DNA from: Planctomyces sp. SH-PL62
GTDB lineage: Bacteria; Planctomycetota; Planctomycetia; Planctomycetales; Planctomycetaceae
Direction: 5' to 3'
Assembly (NCBI GenBank): GCA_945893045.1
Contig: CAMDEA010000060.1
Span: 1-43,487, forward strand
DNA: 43,487 nt
Shown: in pieces, positions 1 to 8,026 of the stretch
Layout of the letters: each line of letters opens with the position of its first letter
Numbering within the stretch: position 1 is the first letter of the stretch
Program-made: the position numbers and the translations under genes
The notes under the pieces: generated by a model
What the model was told of the DNA's origin: nothing
Database searches by the model: none
Seen by the model: the letters and a program-made list of their open reading frames with translations, nothing else

Positions 1-1037
1 TGCACGGCGAAGCCGGTCGTCCGCACGTCCGCTTGCGAGTTGATGCCGATTAACTCGTTGGAGAGCGGCTCGCCTTGAGCGATCAGAATCTGCGACTTCA
101 CGACATCGAGGCCGGTGACTTCTTCGGTGACGGTGTGCTCGACTTGGATGCGCGGATTGACCTCGATGAAGAAGAACTGGTTCGTGTCGGCATCGACGAG
201 GAACTCGACCGTGCCGGCCGCGTAGTAGCCGACCTGCTTGCCGATCTTGATCGCCGCGTCGCACAGCGCGCTGCGGACTTTTGGATCGAGATTCGGAGCC
301 GGTGCGATCTCGACAACTTTCTGATGCCGTCGCTGCACCGAGCAGTCGCGTTCAAACAAATGCACGAGGTTGCCGTGTTGGTCGCCGAGCAATTGCACTT
401 CGATGTGCCGTGCTCGCTGAATGAACTTTTCGATGAAGATGTCCGGGCTGCCGAAGGCCGAGAGCGATTCACGCTTGGCCTGTTCGTACTGCGCGACGAA
501 GTCTCCCTCGTCGCGAACGACGCGCATCCCGCGCCCGCCACCTCCATGAGCCGCCTTGAGGATTACCGGGAAGCCGAGCGACTTTGCGAGTGCGAGTCCT
601 TCGTCCCCATTCACGATCGCTCGTTGGCTGCCGCTGAGCACCGGCACTCCGGCGGCTTGGGCCATTTCGCGAGCGATCGTCTTGTCGCCGAGTTTGTGCA
701 GCGCCTCGACGCTCGGCCCAACGAACGTGATGCCGTTGTCCTCGCACGCTTGTGCGAGTTTCGGGTTCTCGGAGAGGAAGCCGTAGCCGGGATGAATGGC
801 GTCGATGCCGCGCTGGCGGCAGATGTCGATGATCGCGTCGATGTCGAGATACGACTTGATCGGCTCCCCTTTTTTTCCGATCTGATATGCCTCGTCCGCT
901 TTGAAGCGATGCAGGGCGAAGCGGTCTTCGTGTGTGTAAATCGCGACGGTGCGAATGCCTAACTCATAGGCCGAACGGAAGACGCGAATCGCGATTTCAG
1001 AGCGATTCGCCACCAACAGTTTTTCGATTTTGCTCAT
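1..1037 (-). CDS. pyc: Pyruvate carboxylase, N-terminal biotin carboxylase part (runs off left edge)
   Basis: The 345 residues in the window form a biotin carboxylase with an ATP-grasp fold, which carboxylates biotin using ATP and bicarbonate. The N-terminus reads MSKIEKLLVANRSEIAIRVF. The glycine-rich ATP loop KAAHGGGGRGMRVV lies near residues 161-174, the ERDCSVQRRHQK segment near 229-240, and the catalytic segment IEVNPRIQVEH at 291-301. The text around residues 34-52 (YTHEDRFALHRFKADEAYQ) and the end VRTTGFAV resemble pyruvate carboxylase more than the AccC subunit of acetyl-CoA carboxylase, which makes an anaplerotic role (pyruvate to oxaloacetate) likely. The carboxyltransferase and biotinyl domains that would prove this lie outside the window, so AccC or another acyl-CoA carboxylase remains possible. 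The start ATG is at 1035-1037. Confidence 0.85.
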   Translation of the reverse strand, partial: MSKIEKLLVANRSEIAIRVFRSAYELGIRTVAIYTHEDRFALHRFKADEAYQIGKKGEPIKSYLDIDAIIDICRQRGIDAIHPGYGFLSENPKLAQACEDNGITFVGPSVEALHKLGDKTIAREMAQAAGVPVLSGSQRAIVNGDEGLALAKSLGFPVILKAAHGGGGRGMRVVRDEGDFVAQYEQAKRESLSAFGSPDIFIEKFIQRARHIEVQLLGDQHGNLVHLFERDCSVQRRHQKVVEIAPAPNLDPKVRSALCDAAIKIGKQVGYYAAGTVEFLVDADTNQFFFIEVNPRIQVEHTVTEEVTGLDVVKSQILIAQGEPLSNELIGINSQADVRTTGFAV

Positions 1038-1062
1038 ATCAACCTGACGGGGAAGCGGACGG

Positions 1063-1079
1063 GCACGTTGGAAACGTGC
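1063..1079. repeat. Small hairpin upstream of pyc
   Basis: GCACGTT and AACGTGC form a perfect 7-bp stem with loop GGA, in the 152-nt gap between the pyc start (1037) and the end of the cytochrome lipoprotein gene (1190). There is no T-run on either side, so it is not a clear intrinsic terminator. It has the same form as a single arm of the paired inverted repeats elsewhere in the window. Confidence 0.5.
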
Positions 1080-1189
1080 TCCACGACGGCGCGGGGCGGT
1101 ACGTTATGGGAGGTCGTGCGCGGTCGCAATTCAGATGCCGTCAGGCGGAGAGTCTGGCAGAGGAATGAGTGCGCGGCGGAAGAGAGTGG

Positions 1190-2845
1190 TTAATCTAGGC
1201 CGGCGTGCTTGATCTTTTCCCAGTAGGTGTCGGCTTTGAACTTGGGGCTGTTGTCGCCGTCGTGGCAGGTGTAGCACTGCGTCTTCTTGGACTCGGCGAG
1301 TGTGATGCGGATCTCTTTTCTGGCTTCTTCTTTTTTGCCGTCGTTGATCAGTGCGATGTGTTTGCTGCCGGGGCCGTGGCAGTTTTCGCAGCCGTTGTCG
1401 AGCAAGAGCGGCGTCTTTGGTTTGCTCTCGAAGCCACTGACGTAGCGCAACACATCTTGCGGGTGCCAGCCGGTGACGTGGCAGGCGAGGCATTCGGGGT
1501 CGTGGATGCGCGAGACCCAAGTGGCGGCTTTTTCCGGCCGGCCTTTGATGAGGCTCTCGTAAGCGTGCGCGTGGCCGGACTTTTCCCAGACGGCGAACGC
1601 CTTGGTATGGCACTCGCCGCAGGTTTTTGATCCGACGAACTTCGCTCCGTTCGCTGTCTTGATCGGCGGTTCGGTCTCGGCGAGTTGCGAGGTCATCAGC
1701 AGTTCTTGGTAGAACTTCATGTGCTCGATCATCTTGTCCGATTCTTGGAACCGGTCTTGAGTGAGCTTGATGAGTTCAAAGCGAACGCGGTTTTGCGAGT
1801 CCTCCGGGAAGAAGCCGACGACGCCGGTGTATTTCCCTTTGTGACCGACTTGGACGATCAGCGATTGTCCGACCTTTTGTGGGTTATCGAACTCAGGGTC
1901 TTCGGCTCCGCCGGAAGTCAGCACGACCGCGAACTGCGGAAACTTGGTCGCGAGGGCTTTGCCTTCGGCGAGCGTGCCGTGAGACAGCAGCACCAGCAAA
2001 TCAGGTTGCTGAGTTTGCATCTCTTTGAGCACGGAGGGCAGCGCGGTGGCGGGATCGTCGATGGTGATATCGACGTTGGAACCGGGCGGAGCGATCTCGT
2101 TGCGGAAGCTCGCGCCGAGCACTGACGTCACGCCGACCTTGGACTTGCCGAGCGTCAGCACTTTGAAGCGCACCGGCGTGCCGAGTTCGGGCGAACCAAA
2201 CAGCGTCACATTGGCGGAGACGAACGCCAGGCTGCTGGGGTCTTTCGGATCGGGAGAGTGATACGCCAGCAAGTCGGCCGCACCGAGTTTCAATTCTTCG
2301 GGGCCGAGATTGAGCACGCTGTAGCGCATGTCTTTCATCGCCGCGAGGAACGTTTGGAACTTCAACTTCGTCTGTGGACGATTGCGATTGACGGTGCCGC
2401 CGAGATCAAAGCTGGTCAGCGGCCAGCCCTTGGCTTGCATCTTTTTGATGAGGTCATGCCGCCGCGACACGCCCCCCGATTGGTTCTCAGCGCAGCCGCA
2501 TGGCTCGAAGTAGCCGTGTTGTTCACCGGAGAGCACCAGCGTGAAAGCTGGTTTGCCCCAACCATCGAACAGTGGCTTGTCGGCGACTGCCGGTTTCTTG
2601 GCGTCGGATTTGGGTTGATCGTTCGACGTCAGCACGACGCTGGTGGAAGCCGCATTGCCGGCGTCAGAATCGGGGTTGAGATCGCCCGGCTTCTCGGCCG
2701 TGACCAAATTCTGTGGAGAAGTTTGAAGACTCGGCGTGTCCGACTTGGAAGACGGATCTGAAACGGGAGCTTCATTGCAGCCGCTCAAGCTGCCGAGCGA
2801 GAGGCTTAGCAAGCTTGCGACCAATCCGTGTCGAAGGCGGCTCAT
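1190..2845 (-). CDS. Lipoprotein with metallophosphatase-like domain and four c-type heme sites
   Basis: This 551-residue protein starts with a lipoprotein signal (SLGSLSGC, lipidated Cys23) followed by a low-complexity Ser/Asp/Lys linker to about residue 95. The middle (about 100-390) looks like a calcineurin-type metallophosphatase/5'-nucleotidase fold. It has the EPCGCAENQSGGVSRR signature at 114-129 and later ANVTLFG, LLVLLSHG and VQVGHKGKYTGV segments. The C-terminal part (from about 399) carries four CxxCH heme-binding motifs: CGECH (409-413), CLACH (452-456), CENCH (486-490) and CYTCH (524-528), in the manner of cytochrome c554-like multiheme proteins. It is probably anchored on the periplasmic side and moves electrons. 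The CGC motif replaces the usual first metal-binding residues of metallophosphatases, so phosphatase activity is doubtful. It is followed by pyc and preceded by a DUF1573 gene on the same strand. Confidence 0.85.
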   Translation of the reverse strand: MSRLRHGLVASLLSLSLGSLSGCNEAPVSDPSSKSDTPSLQTSPQNLVTAEKPGDLNPDSDAGNAASTSVVLTSNDQPKSDAKKPAVADKPLFDGWGKPAFTLVLSGEQHGYFEPCGCAENQSGGVSRRHDLIKKMQAKGWPLTSFDLGGTVNRNRPQTKLKFQTFLAAMKDMRYSVLNLGPEELKLGAADLLAYHSPDPKDPSSLAFVSANVTLFGSPELGTPVRFKVLTLGKSKVGVTSVLGASFRNEIAPPGSNVDITIDDPATALPSVLKEMQTQQPDLLVLLSHGTLAEGKALATKFPQFAVVLTSGGAEDPEFDNPQKVGQSLIVQVGHKGKYTGVVGFFPEDSQNRVRFELIKLTQDRFQESDKMIEHMKFYQELLMTSQLAETEPPIKTANGAKFVGSKTCGECHTKAFAVWEKSGHAHAYESLIKGRPEKAATWVSRIHDPECLACHVTGWHPQDVLRYVSGFESKPKTPLLLDNGCENCHGPGSKHIALINDGKKEEARKEIRITLAESKKTQCYTCHDGDNSPKFKADTYWEKIKHAGLD

Positions 2846-2862
2846 GCGAATTTTCCTTGTCT

Positions 2863-4197
2863 TCAGAACGAGGTGAACTCGAGGTCGAACTTGATGGTCT
2901 TGGCTTCCGGATGGTTGGTTTGCAGGACGACCGAGCCAGCCCGCTCACCACCACCCAGGCTCAGCGGGATTCCGTCGGCGGGAACTTCGAGAATGATCTC
3001 GTATTTGTTCCGGCCGGGAGCGTTGAACTTTTCATCTTTGTGGAATTCATACTTCAACTTTGGGGGATCCAACTTGGCTTCCGTGATTTCCAATTCCTGT
3101 TCCATCTTCTTCACGAACACGACCAGCTTGGCCTTCTTTCCCTCTTTGGCCGGGAAACGCCCCATCCGCAAGATGCTGTCTTCCGGCGACCAACTAATGC
3201 CGGGTGTGCCGAGGATTTGGACCGGCCCCGAACGAGTTCCCGTGAATGTCACGCTGTATGGCGGAGCGACGGGTGCATCGGCTTGCGGTCCCGTGGGGAC
3301 GTTGGTGTGAATGTGCAAGACCTCGCGCACCTTGCCGATGGAAAAGCCGGGTTGAAAGGTGACTTTCAATTCATAGCCGCACTTGGCATCGGGCGTTTTA
3401 CCGGCGAGGTCATCGACGAGATGTTCGTGTGCAGCCTCGGTGGATCCAGGCGGTCCCGGCGTCGCCGCGCCTGGTGGCATTTTCACCGCCATTTTCGCCA
3501 TCATCGCGCGAGACTCTTCGGCGACCGGATCATACGTGACGAGCTTTAATTGTTCGGCGGTCAGCGGAGTGGAGGTGACAACGATGAGTGGATTGCTGGG
3601 CTCGAACTTGGTGATCTCGAACGCATCGACGATCTGGGAAAACAAGTGCATCGTCCGTTCGGTCGGTTGTTTTTCAGAGAGCGCGCCCAAATTGACTTCC
3701 TGGGACGGCTTGATCATCAACCGTTTGCCGACCAAGCCACGGACCCGGAAGGTCGTCACGAGGTTCTTAGGATCGTCCGTGCGAATCTTGGCCGAATGCT
3801 CAAACACCGGGTTCGGGAACTTGATGGTCCAGCTCAGCTTGACGGTGGTTTCTTCGCCGGGCTTCAGGCCGTCCTGGCCCAGGCTGCCGAGCGTGCATGA
3901 GCAGGTCTGGTCTTTTGCGAGAGCCACCATCTTGAGCGGCGCTTGCCCATCGTTACGAATCTTGAATTCATGTTGCCCCTCCTGCATGTGCTCCATCACG
4001 CCGAAGTTATGCACGGGGTCTCCGACGACAACAAACTTGCCATACGGCCCGGATTTCGGCGGCACCGGAATGTCACTGGCGTCAGCCGGTTTATGATCCG
4101 GGTCGTGTTCGGTCACGGACTGTTGGCGGAAATGCACCGCCAAGCCGCCGCTTGTCAGCAAGAGGAACACCACAATCGCGACCGCTCGGATATTCAT
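2863..4197 (-). CDS. DUF1573 exported protein
   Basis: This 444-residue protein has an N-terminal hydrophobic segment (AIVVFLLLTSGGLAVHF, about residues 7-23) serving as signal peptide or anchor. From about residue 55 it has the DUF1573 pattern: an F-G-V-M-E start, then HEFKIRNDGQAPLKMVALAKD and the paired cysteines of TCSC. DUF1573 is an Ig-like beta-sandwich family common in exported planctomycete and Bacteroidetes proteins and has no settled function. The remainder contains further beta-rich stretches, such as VKLSWTIKFPNPVFEHSAKI, which may be more ASH/Ig-like modules, and a Pro/Gly linker near 225-245. Only 17 nt separate its stop from the start of the multiheme lipoprotein gene, so the two are probably cotranscribed. 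Confidence 0.8.
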   Translation of the reverse strand: MNIRAVAIVVFLLLTSGGLAVHFRQQSVTEHDPDHKPADASDIPVPPKSGPYGKFVVVGDPVHNFGVMEHMQEGQHEFKIRNDGQAPLKMVALAKDQTCSCTLGSLGQDGLKPGEETTVKLSWTIKFPNPVFEHSAKIRTDDPKNLVTTFRVRGLVGKRLMIKPSQEVNLGALSEKQPTERTMHLFSQIVDAFEITKFEPSNPLIVVTSTPLTAEQLKLVTYDPVAEESRAMMAKMAVKMPPGAATPGPPGSTEAAHEHLVDDLAGKTPDAKCGYELKVTFQPGFSIGKVREVLHIHTNVPTGPQADAPVAPPYSVTFTGTRSGPVQILGTPGISWSPEDSILRMGRFPAKEGKKAKLVVFVKKMEQELEITEAKLDPPKLKYEFHKDEKFNAPGRNKYEIILEVPADGIPLSLGGGERAGSVVLQTNHPEAKTIKFDLEFTSF

Positions 4198-4215
4198 GAA
4201 GCCTCCGCTGAAGTG

Positions 4216-4235
4216 GGGCAGGTTTTCACCTGCCC
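4216..4235. repeat. Hairpin between O-antigen-ligase-like gene and DUF1573 gene
   Basis: GGGCAGGT and ACCTGCCC form a perfect 8-bp stem with a 4-nt loop, downstream of the minus-strand gene ending at 4332 and just upstream of the DUF1573 start (4197). No T-tract follows, so it is at best a weak terminator. It may be a single-arm relative of the window's paired repeats. Confidence 0.45.
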
Positions 4236-4331
4236 GCCAAGTTCCAAATTCCGTAAATCACGGAGAAAAAAACAAAATCAAACAACGGCCAATCAACCGG
4301 CGTGGCATTGTGATGGCCGCGCCAAAACCGG

Positions 4332-6731
4332 TCAATTCGGTTCCGACGGTTCGGCGGCGAGACGTTCCATCCGCCGCCGCGTCTGGCCGTCGAGAAACTT
4401 GTCCGAGTGTCCCGCGAGCCGATTGAGATCGTCTTGCCGAACAGCTCGCCGCGCCGTTTCCTGAGCCTGCTCGATCAATCCCGCTTGCTCGCAGGCGGTC
4501 GCCGACTCGGAGAGCAGTTCCGCATGATGGGGATAACGCTCGACCGCGGCCGAGTACGCCTCGACGGCGCGCGTGGCATCGGGCATTTCGCGTGAGTGTT
4601 CGAATCGAGCCATCCAGACTTGCCCCAATCGTCGAAACGGGCGTGAGGCGAACGGCAATCGGGTGATGACCGCTTGCCGGCGTTGCACCGACTCTTCGAA
4701 ATCGTGCTCGGTATGCGTGGCTTGCCAGCGTTGAAACGTGGCTTCCGCCAATCGTTCGAGCGGCTCGATCGCCGACGGATCGGCGCGGCTCGCCTCGAAA
4801 TATCGTTTGCTCGCTGCTGCGAATTGACCGCGTCCCCACTCGGCATCCCCTATTTGCAGTGACGTACGACACAAGATCTCCGGCATGGTTGCCGTCCACC
4901 AACACAAAACAAACAGTCCTCCGGCGGCCAACGCGAACGCTCCCACCGGAAGACGTGCGGCTTTTACGCCTCCGCTCGCCGACTCGCTGGGCGATTTTTC
5001 CTCTCGCGCGGTCGCCGACGACTCCGCACACGCCACTCGCAACGACCACACCAGCCACAACAACTGCGTGATCGCGGGCATCGCGATCCCACCCGCGCCC
5101 AACAAATGCACCAACAACGCGACGCCCGCCGCCTCCAGAGACCAGCGAACGGCGACCGTCTGCACGCAATCGGACTCCGAGGATCGCTCGGCCGATGCTC
5201 GTTGCGCCACCAAGACGCCGATCAGCCACATCCCCCACCAAATCCCACCCAGCCACCACAACCGCTCATCGGTCCCGTGTCCCATCAACTCCAGGCCGAC
5301 CGCACTCAACGGAAACGCCAAGCCGACGCCCCACATGCCGGCCGACAAAAGGGGTCGGGAGTCTTTTTCAGAGCGGCGGTCGATCACCCGTGCTTGTTCG
5401 TGAGAGCTTCCGCCGCTCTGAAAAAGACTCCCGACCCCGTCGCGTGGCTGGACGAATTCCCGCGTCATCAGTCCAAGACATGCCAGCAATCCGATCAGCC
5501 CGAACGTTCCCGCATTGGCCCACACGTCGAAGATCAAATTATGTGGATCGGCAATCTCTTCGCTCGACTCCGGCAGCTTGTGAGCCAAGTAGTCATCCCG
5601 AAAGTTGCCCGGCCCGGTCCCCAACCAGATGTGCTCACGAATGGTGGCCCATGTCCCTTGCCAATACTCCAGCCGATATCGCACTGACTTCGGAGCCTCC
5701 GACAACACCGCCTTGTCCAAGCCACCGCTGACGACCGCAATCGTCACCGCGATTCCCAGGACGACCGCGCCACCGACAATCCATCGGACGAACACGGATC
5801 GCTGTTGCGTTGGTGAGTCGCCACGTCGCCAGCGAGCGGCGACAACTCGAAACAACCACCAACCGATCCCCGCGAGCAATCCGACCCACGCGGTACGGCT
5901 CTTCGTCAGCACCAGGCAATAGCCGATGACCAGCGCCAGGAGCGCAGCCGCGATCCAATCCCAGGGCTTCGTGCCGGCCGGGATTGTCCCGGCGACGATC
6001 AGCAACATCACCGCCAACAATCCTGCGAACGTGTTCGCCAGCGCGAACAGTCCGAACGGCTCGCGACTCGCTTTCAACCGCTGCTCCAGCGACTGCCGAG
6101 CGGCGGGTTCGACAGGAATGCCCTGCCGAGACATCTCGGCGCGCAAAGACTGCAAGCGTCGTGCATCGGTCGGGGACTGACTCAGCCGGTCATGCTCGAT
6201 CGTGAGCCGGTCGTACTCGCGGCTCATCTCGTCGTACCAGACGTAATGCTGCCACAGCCCATATCCCGCCAGCACACCCGCCGTCAGCGACAAACCCAGG
6301 CAGAGCGGCAGCACCGCGCGAGTCGCTCTCAATTCTTGACGCAACAACCAGATCAACACGCCTGAGCCAACCCATTCCCACGCGAGATTGATCGCCGCGC
6401 GCGAGTTCCCGACCCCCAACACCACCGCCAGCGCGGAAACCACTTGAGCCACAATCAACAACGCAATCGCGCCATCCATCGCATCGAATCGAAACGGCCG
6501 CTCATCGAATCGCCAGGCCCACACCGCTCGCGCCACTGCCGTCAGCAGCACCAATTGCACCAACCACAACGTCAGTCCTTCAACGGCTCCTTCCGTCGGG
6601 ATCAACCAGCGAGCGACCAGCAGCGCGGCGAACCACGCCAGCATTCCGTGACGTGAGAGAGAGAGGGGGAGGGGGAGAGGGGGAGAGGGGGAGACAGACA
6701 GAGGTCGAGCAGTTTGTTTTTGACGCGACAT
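4332..6731 (-). CDS. O-antigen ligase/polymerase-like membrane protein with C-terminal TPR region
   Basis: This 799-residue protein has a dozen or so hydrophobic segments between about residues 28 and 630. It contains a Wzy_C-type core: LTKSRTAWVGLLAGIGWWLF, then the periplasmic loop LEYWQGTWATIREHIWLGTG-PGNF and DPHNLIFDVWANAGTFGLIG. This is the pattern of O-antigen ligases (WaaL) and polymerases (Wzy), which act on lipid-linked glycans at the outer face of the inner membrane. The last 150 residues look like TPR helices (GRGQFAAASKRYFEASRADP). The ATG lies 3 nt after the WecA-like gene's stop, with a GGGAG ribosome site overlapping that stop, so the pair is coupled. Two oddities occur. Residues 7-26 are a Pro/Ser/Leu low-complexity run made by a pyrimidine-rich repeat, and an inverted repeat (5351-5438) sits in frame in a loop. 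Confidence 0.82.
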   Translation of the reverse strand: MSRQKQTARPLSVSPSPPLPLPLSLSRHGMLAWFAALLVARWLIPTEGAVEGLTLWLVQLVLLTAVARAVWAWRFDERPFRFDAMDGAIALLIVAQVVSALAVVLGVGNSRAAINLAWEWVGSGVLIWLLRQELRATRAVLPLCLGLSLTAGVLAGYGLWQHYVWYDEMSREYDRLTIEHDRLSQSPTDARRLQSLRAEMSRQGIPVEPAARQSLEQRLKASREPFGLFALANTFAGLLAVMLLIVAGTIPAGTKPWDWIAAALLALVIGYCLVLTKSRTAWVGLLAGIGWWLFRVVAARWRRGDSPTQQRSVFVRWIVGGAVVLGIAVTIAVVSGGLDKAVLSEAPKSVRYRLEYWQGTWATIREHIWLGTGPGNFRDDYLAHKLPESSEEIADPHNLIFDVWANAGTFGLIGLLACLGLMTREFVQPRDGVGSLFQSGGSSHEQARVIDRRSEKDSRPLLSAGMWGVGLAFPLSAVGLELMGHGTDERLWWLGGIWWGMWLIGVLVAQRASAERSSESDCVQTVAVRWSLEAAGVALLVHLLGAGGIAMPAITQLLWLVWSLRVACAESSATAREEKSPSESASGGVKAARLPVGAFALAAGGLFVLCWWTATMPEILCRTSLQIGDAEWGRGQFAAASKRYFEASRADPSAIEPLERLAEATFQRWQATHTEHDFEESVQRRQAVITRLPFASRPFRRLGQVWMARFEHSREMPDATRAVEAYSAAVERYPHHAELLSESATACEQAGLIEQAQETARRAVRQDDLNRLAGHSDKFLDGQTRRRMERLAAEPSEPN
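5351..5438. repeat. Paired inverted repeat inside the O-antigen-ligase-like gene
   Basis: Two perfect 29-bp inverted arms (5351-5379 and 5410-5438; outer end GGGGTCGGGAGTC, inner end AGAGCGGCGG) flank a 30-nt spacer. The host frame stays open and reads GVGSLFQSGG from one arm and RRSEKDSRPL from the other. Pairing stops exactly at both arm ends. Confidence 0.9.
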
Positions 6732-6822
6732 CGCTTAGCTCCCGGAAGTGCCACTCGGCGTCGCAGTGGATTGTGGTTCTTCTCCACCTCTCCCTCTCTC
6801 CCTTTCTCCTCCTCTTTCCACC
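6654..6822. repeat. Inverted purine/pyrimidine tracts bracketing a gene junction
   Basis: The plus strand is almost pure purine at 6654-6694 (GAGAGAGAGGGGGAGG-type units) and almost pure pyrimidine at 6780-6822 (CTCTCCCTCTCTCCCTTTCT-type). The two tracts are therefore imperfect inverted copies. They encode the Pro/Ser/Leu-rich N-terminus of the O-antigen-ligase-like protein and the Arg/Gly/Glu-rich C-terminus of the WecA-like protein. The 85-nt spacer carries the stop of one gene (6735-6737), the ribosome-binding site and the start of the other (6731). Such mirror-rich tracts can also form triplex DNA. Confidence 0.7.
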
Positions 6823-7925
6823 GCTCCACGTCCGATGGTTTCCAAGATGGCAATGATCGCCAGCACGCACATCACCAGCGCGACCACCAACCACGCTCCG
6901 GACCAATCTGAAACGCGATACAGCAGCAACGCTCCCAGGCCGGTCGTCAATGTCGCCAGATGCACCGTCAGCACGGCGTGCTTCGGCTTCAGTCCAAGCT
7001 GCACCAGCCGGTGCGAGAAGTGGCTCTTGTCTGGTTTGAACGGGCTGCGTCGCTCGATCAACCGAATTAAAAGAACCGAAGCGAAGTCGTACAGCGGCAC
7101 GGCCAGCACGCACAGCGGCGCGAGGATCACATGCGGGCCATGTTGAGCCGCTCCGCCTTGTTCGTAGAACGTCCCCAGCACCACCATCGACGCCAGCACG
7201 ACGCCAATGAAATAGCTGCCGGTATCCCCCATGAAGATTCGCGCGGGGGGCCAGTTGTGACACAGAAATCCCAGCAGCGATCCCGACAGCACCAGTAACG
7301 CGCCGCCGACCAACCAGCGCGGCTCCGACAGAGACGTCAGCATGATGATCGCGAAGATCACCGACGCAATCAGCGCGATGCCCGACGACAGCCCATCCAT
7401 GTTGTCGAGAAAATTGAAGGAATTCATCAACACCACCAGCCACAGCACGCTGATGAAAAACTCCAGCGCCGGCACGCCCAGAAATGCCGTCCCGCGCACA
7501 CCGCCCCAAACCAGCAGACCCGCCACGCCGAGCTGAATCACCAGCCGCGGTTGCCACGGCAAGTCACGCAGATCGTCGATCAGCCCCATGATCGACAACA
7601 CGGTGCCGCCCGCCAACACAGCCCACATCCGGCCCGACCGATACATGACGCCGTTCAGATGCGGCCGCAGTTCCGCAGGAATCCAAGACTCCGGCAGATG
7701 TCCGTGAGTGATCAGCCACGCCACCAACTGCACGACCGCCAGCGGCAAGACGACCCCCAGCCAAATCCCAATCCCGCCCCCCAGCGACGTGGGAGCCTTA
7801 TGAACTTTCCGAGCCGCCGGGTGATCGATCAACCCGATCTTCGGCGACAGGACACGCATCGCCCCCGTCGCCACCACCGACACCAGGAATGCCGGCACCA
7901 CGCACCCGATCACAAACCAAATCAT
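6735..7925 (-). CDS. WecA/MraY-family undecaprenyl-phosphate sugar-1-phosphate transferase
   Basis: This 396-residue polytopic membrane protein belongs to the family that transfers a sugar-1-phosphate from a UDP-sugar to undecaprenyl phosphate at the cytoplasmic face, starting a surface glycan. Family motifs are clear: GLIDHPAARKVHKAPTSLGG near the N-terminus, GLIDDLRDLPWQPRL (the Asp-rich Mg site), NSFNFLDNMDGLSSGIALI, GDTGSYFIGVVLASM, and the basic loop KSHFSHRLVQLGL. The start was taken at the ATG at 7923-7925 because family homology begins with MIWFVIGC; the frame is open upstream but that part is not protein-like. It is coupled to the O-antigen-ligase-like gene, so both probably act in one lipid-linked polysaccharide pathway. 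The C-terminal tail ERGGERERGRGGEE is encoded by a purine tract. The exact sugar cannot be told; WecA-like is a class assignment. Confidence 0.9.
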   Translation of the reverse strand: MIWFVIGCVVPAFLVSVVATGAMRVLSPKIGLIDHPAARKVHKAPTSLGGGIGIWLGVVLPLAVVQLVAWLITHGHLPESWIPAELRPHLNGVMYRSGRMWAVLAGGTVLSIMGLIDDLRDLPWQPRLVIQLGVAGLLVWGGVRGTAFLGVPALEFFISVLWLVVLMNSFNFLDNMDGLSSGIALIASVIFAIIMLTSLSEPRWLVGGALLVLSGSLLGFLCHNWPPARIFMGDTGSYFIGVVLASMVVLGTFYEQGGAAQHGPHVILAPLCVLAVPLYDFASVLLIRLIERRSPFKPDKSHFSHRLVQLGLKPKHAVLTVHLATLTTGLGALLLYRVSDWSGAWLVVALVMCVLAIIAILETIGRGAVERGGERERGRGGEEPQSTATPSGTSGS

Positions 7926-8026
7926 CGCAGCCCTCGCCTCAAACTTGTTCGACGCATCGTCGCAGGTTTCGAGACGAAACGGGACTGCTCCGCGTTGGAT
8001 GATCTCGAACGAATTTGAGACTTCCC

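Noticed and set aside
75..962. 295-codon open frame on the plus strand
   Set aside because: It is the reverse shadow of pyruvate carboxylase; the minus strand shows unmistakable biotin carboxylase motifs throughout.
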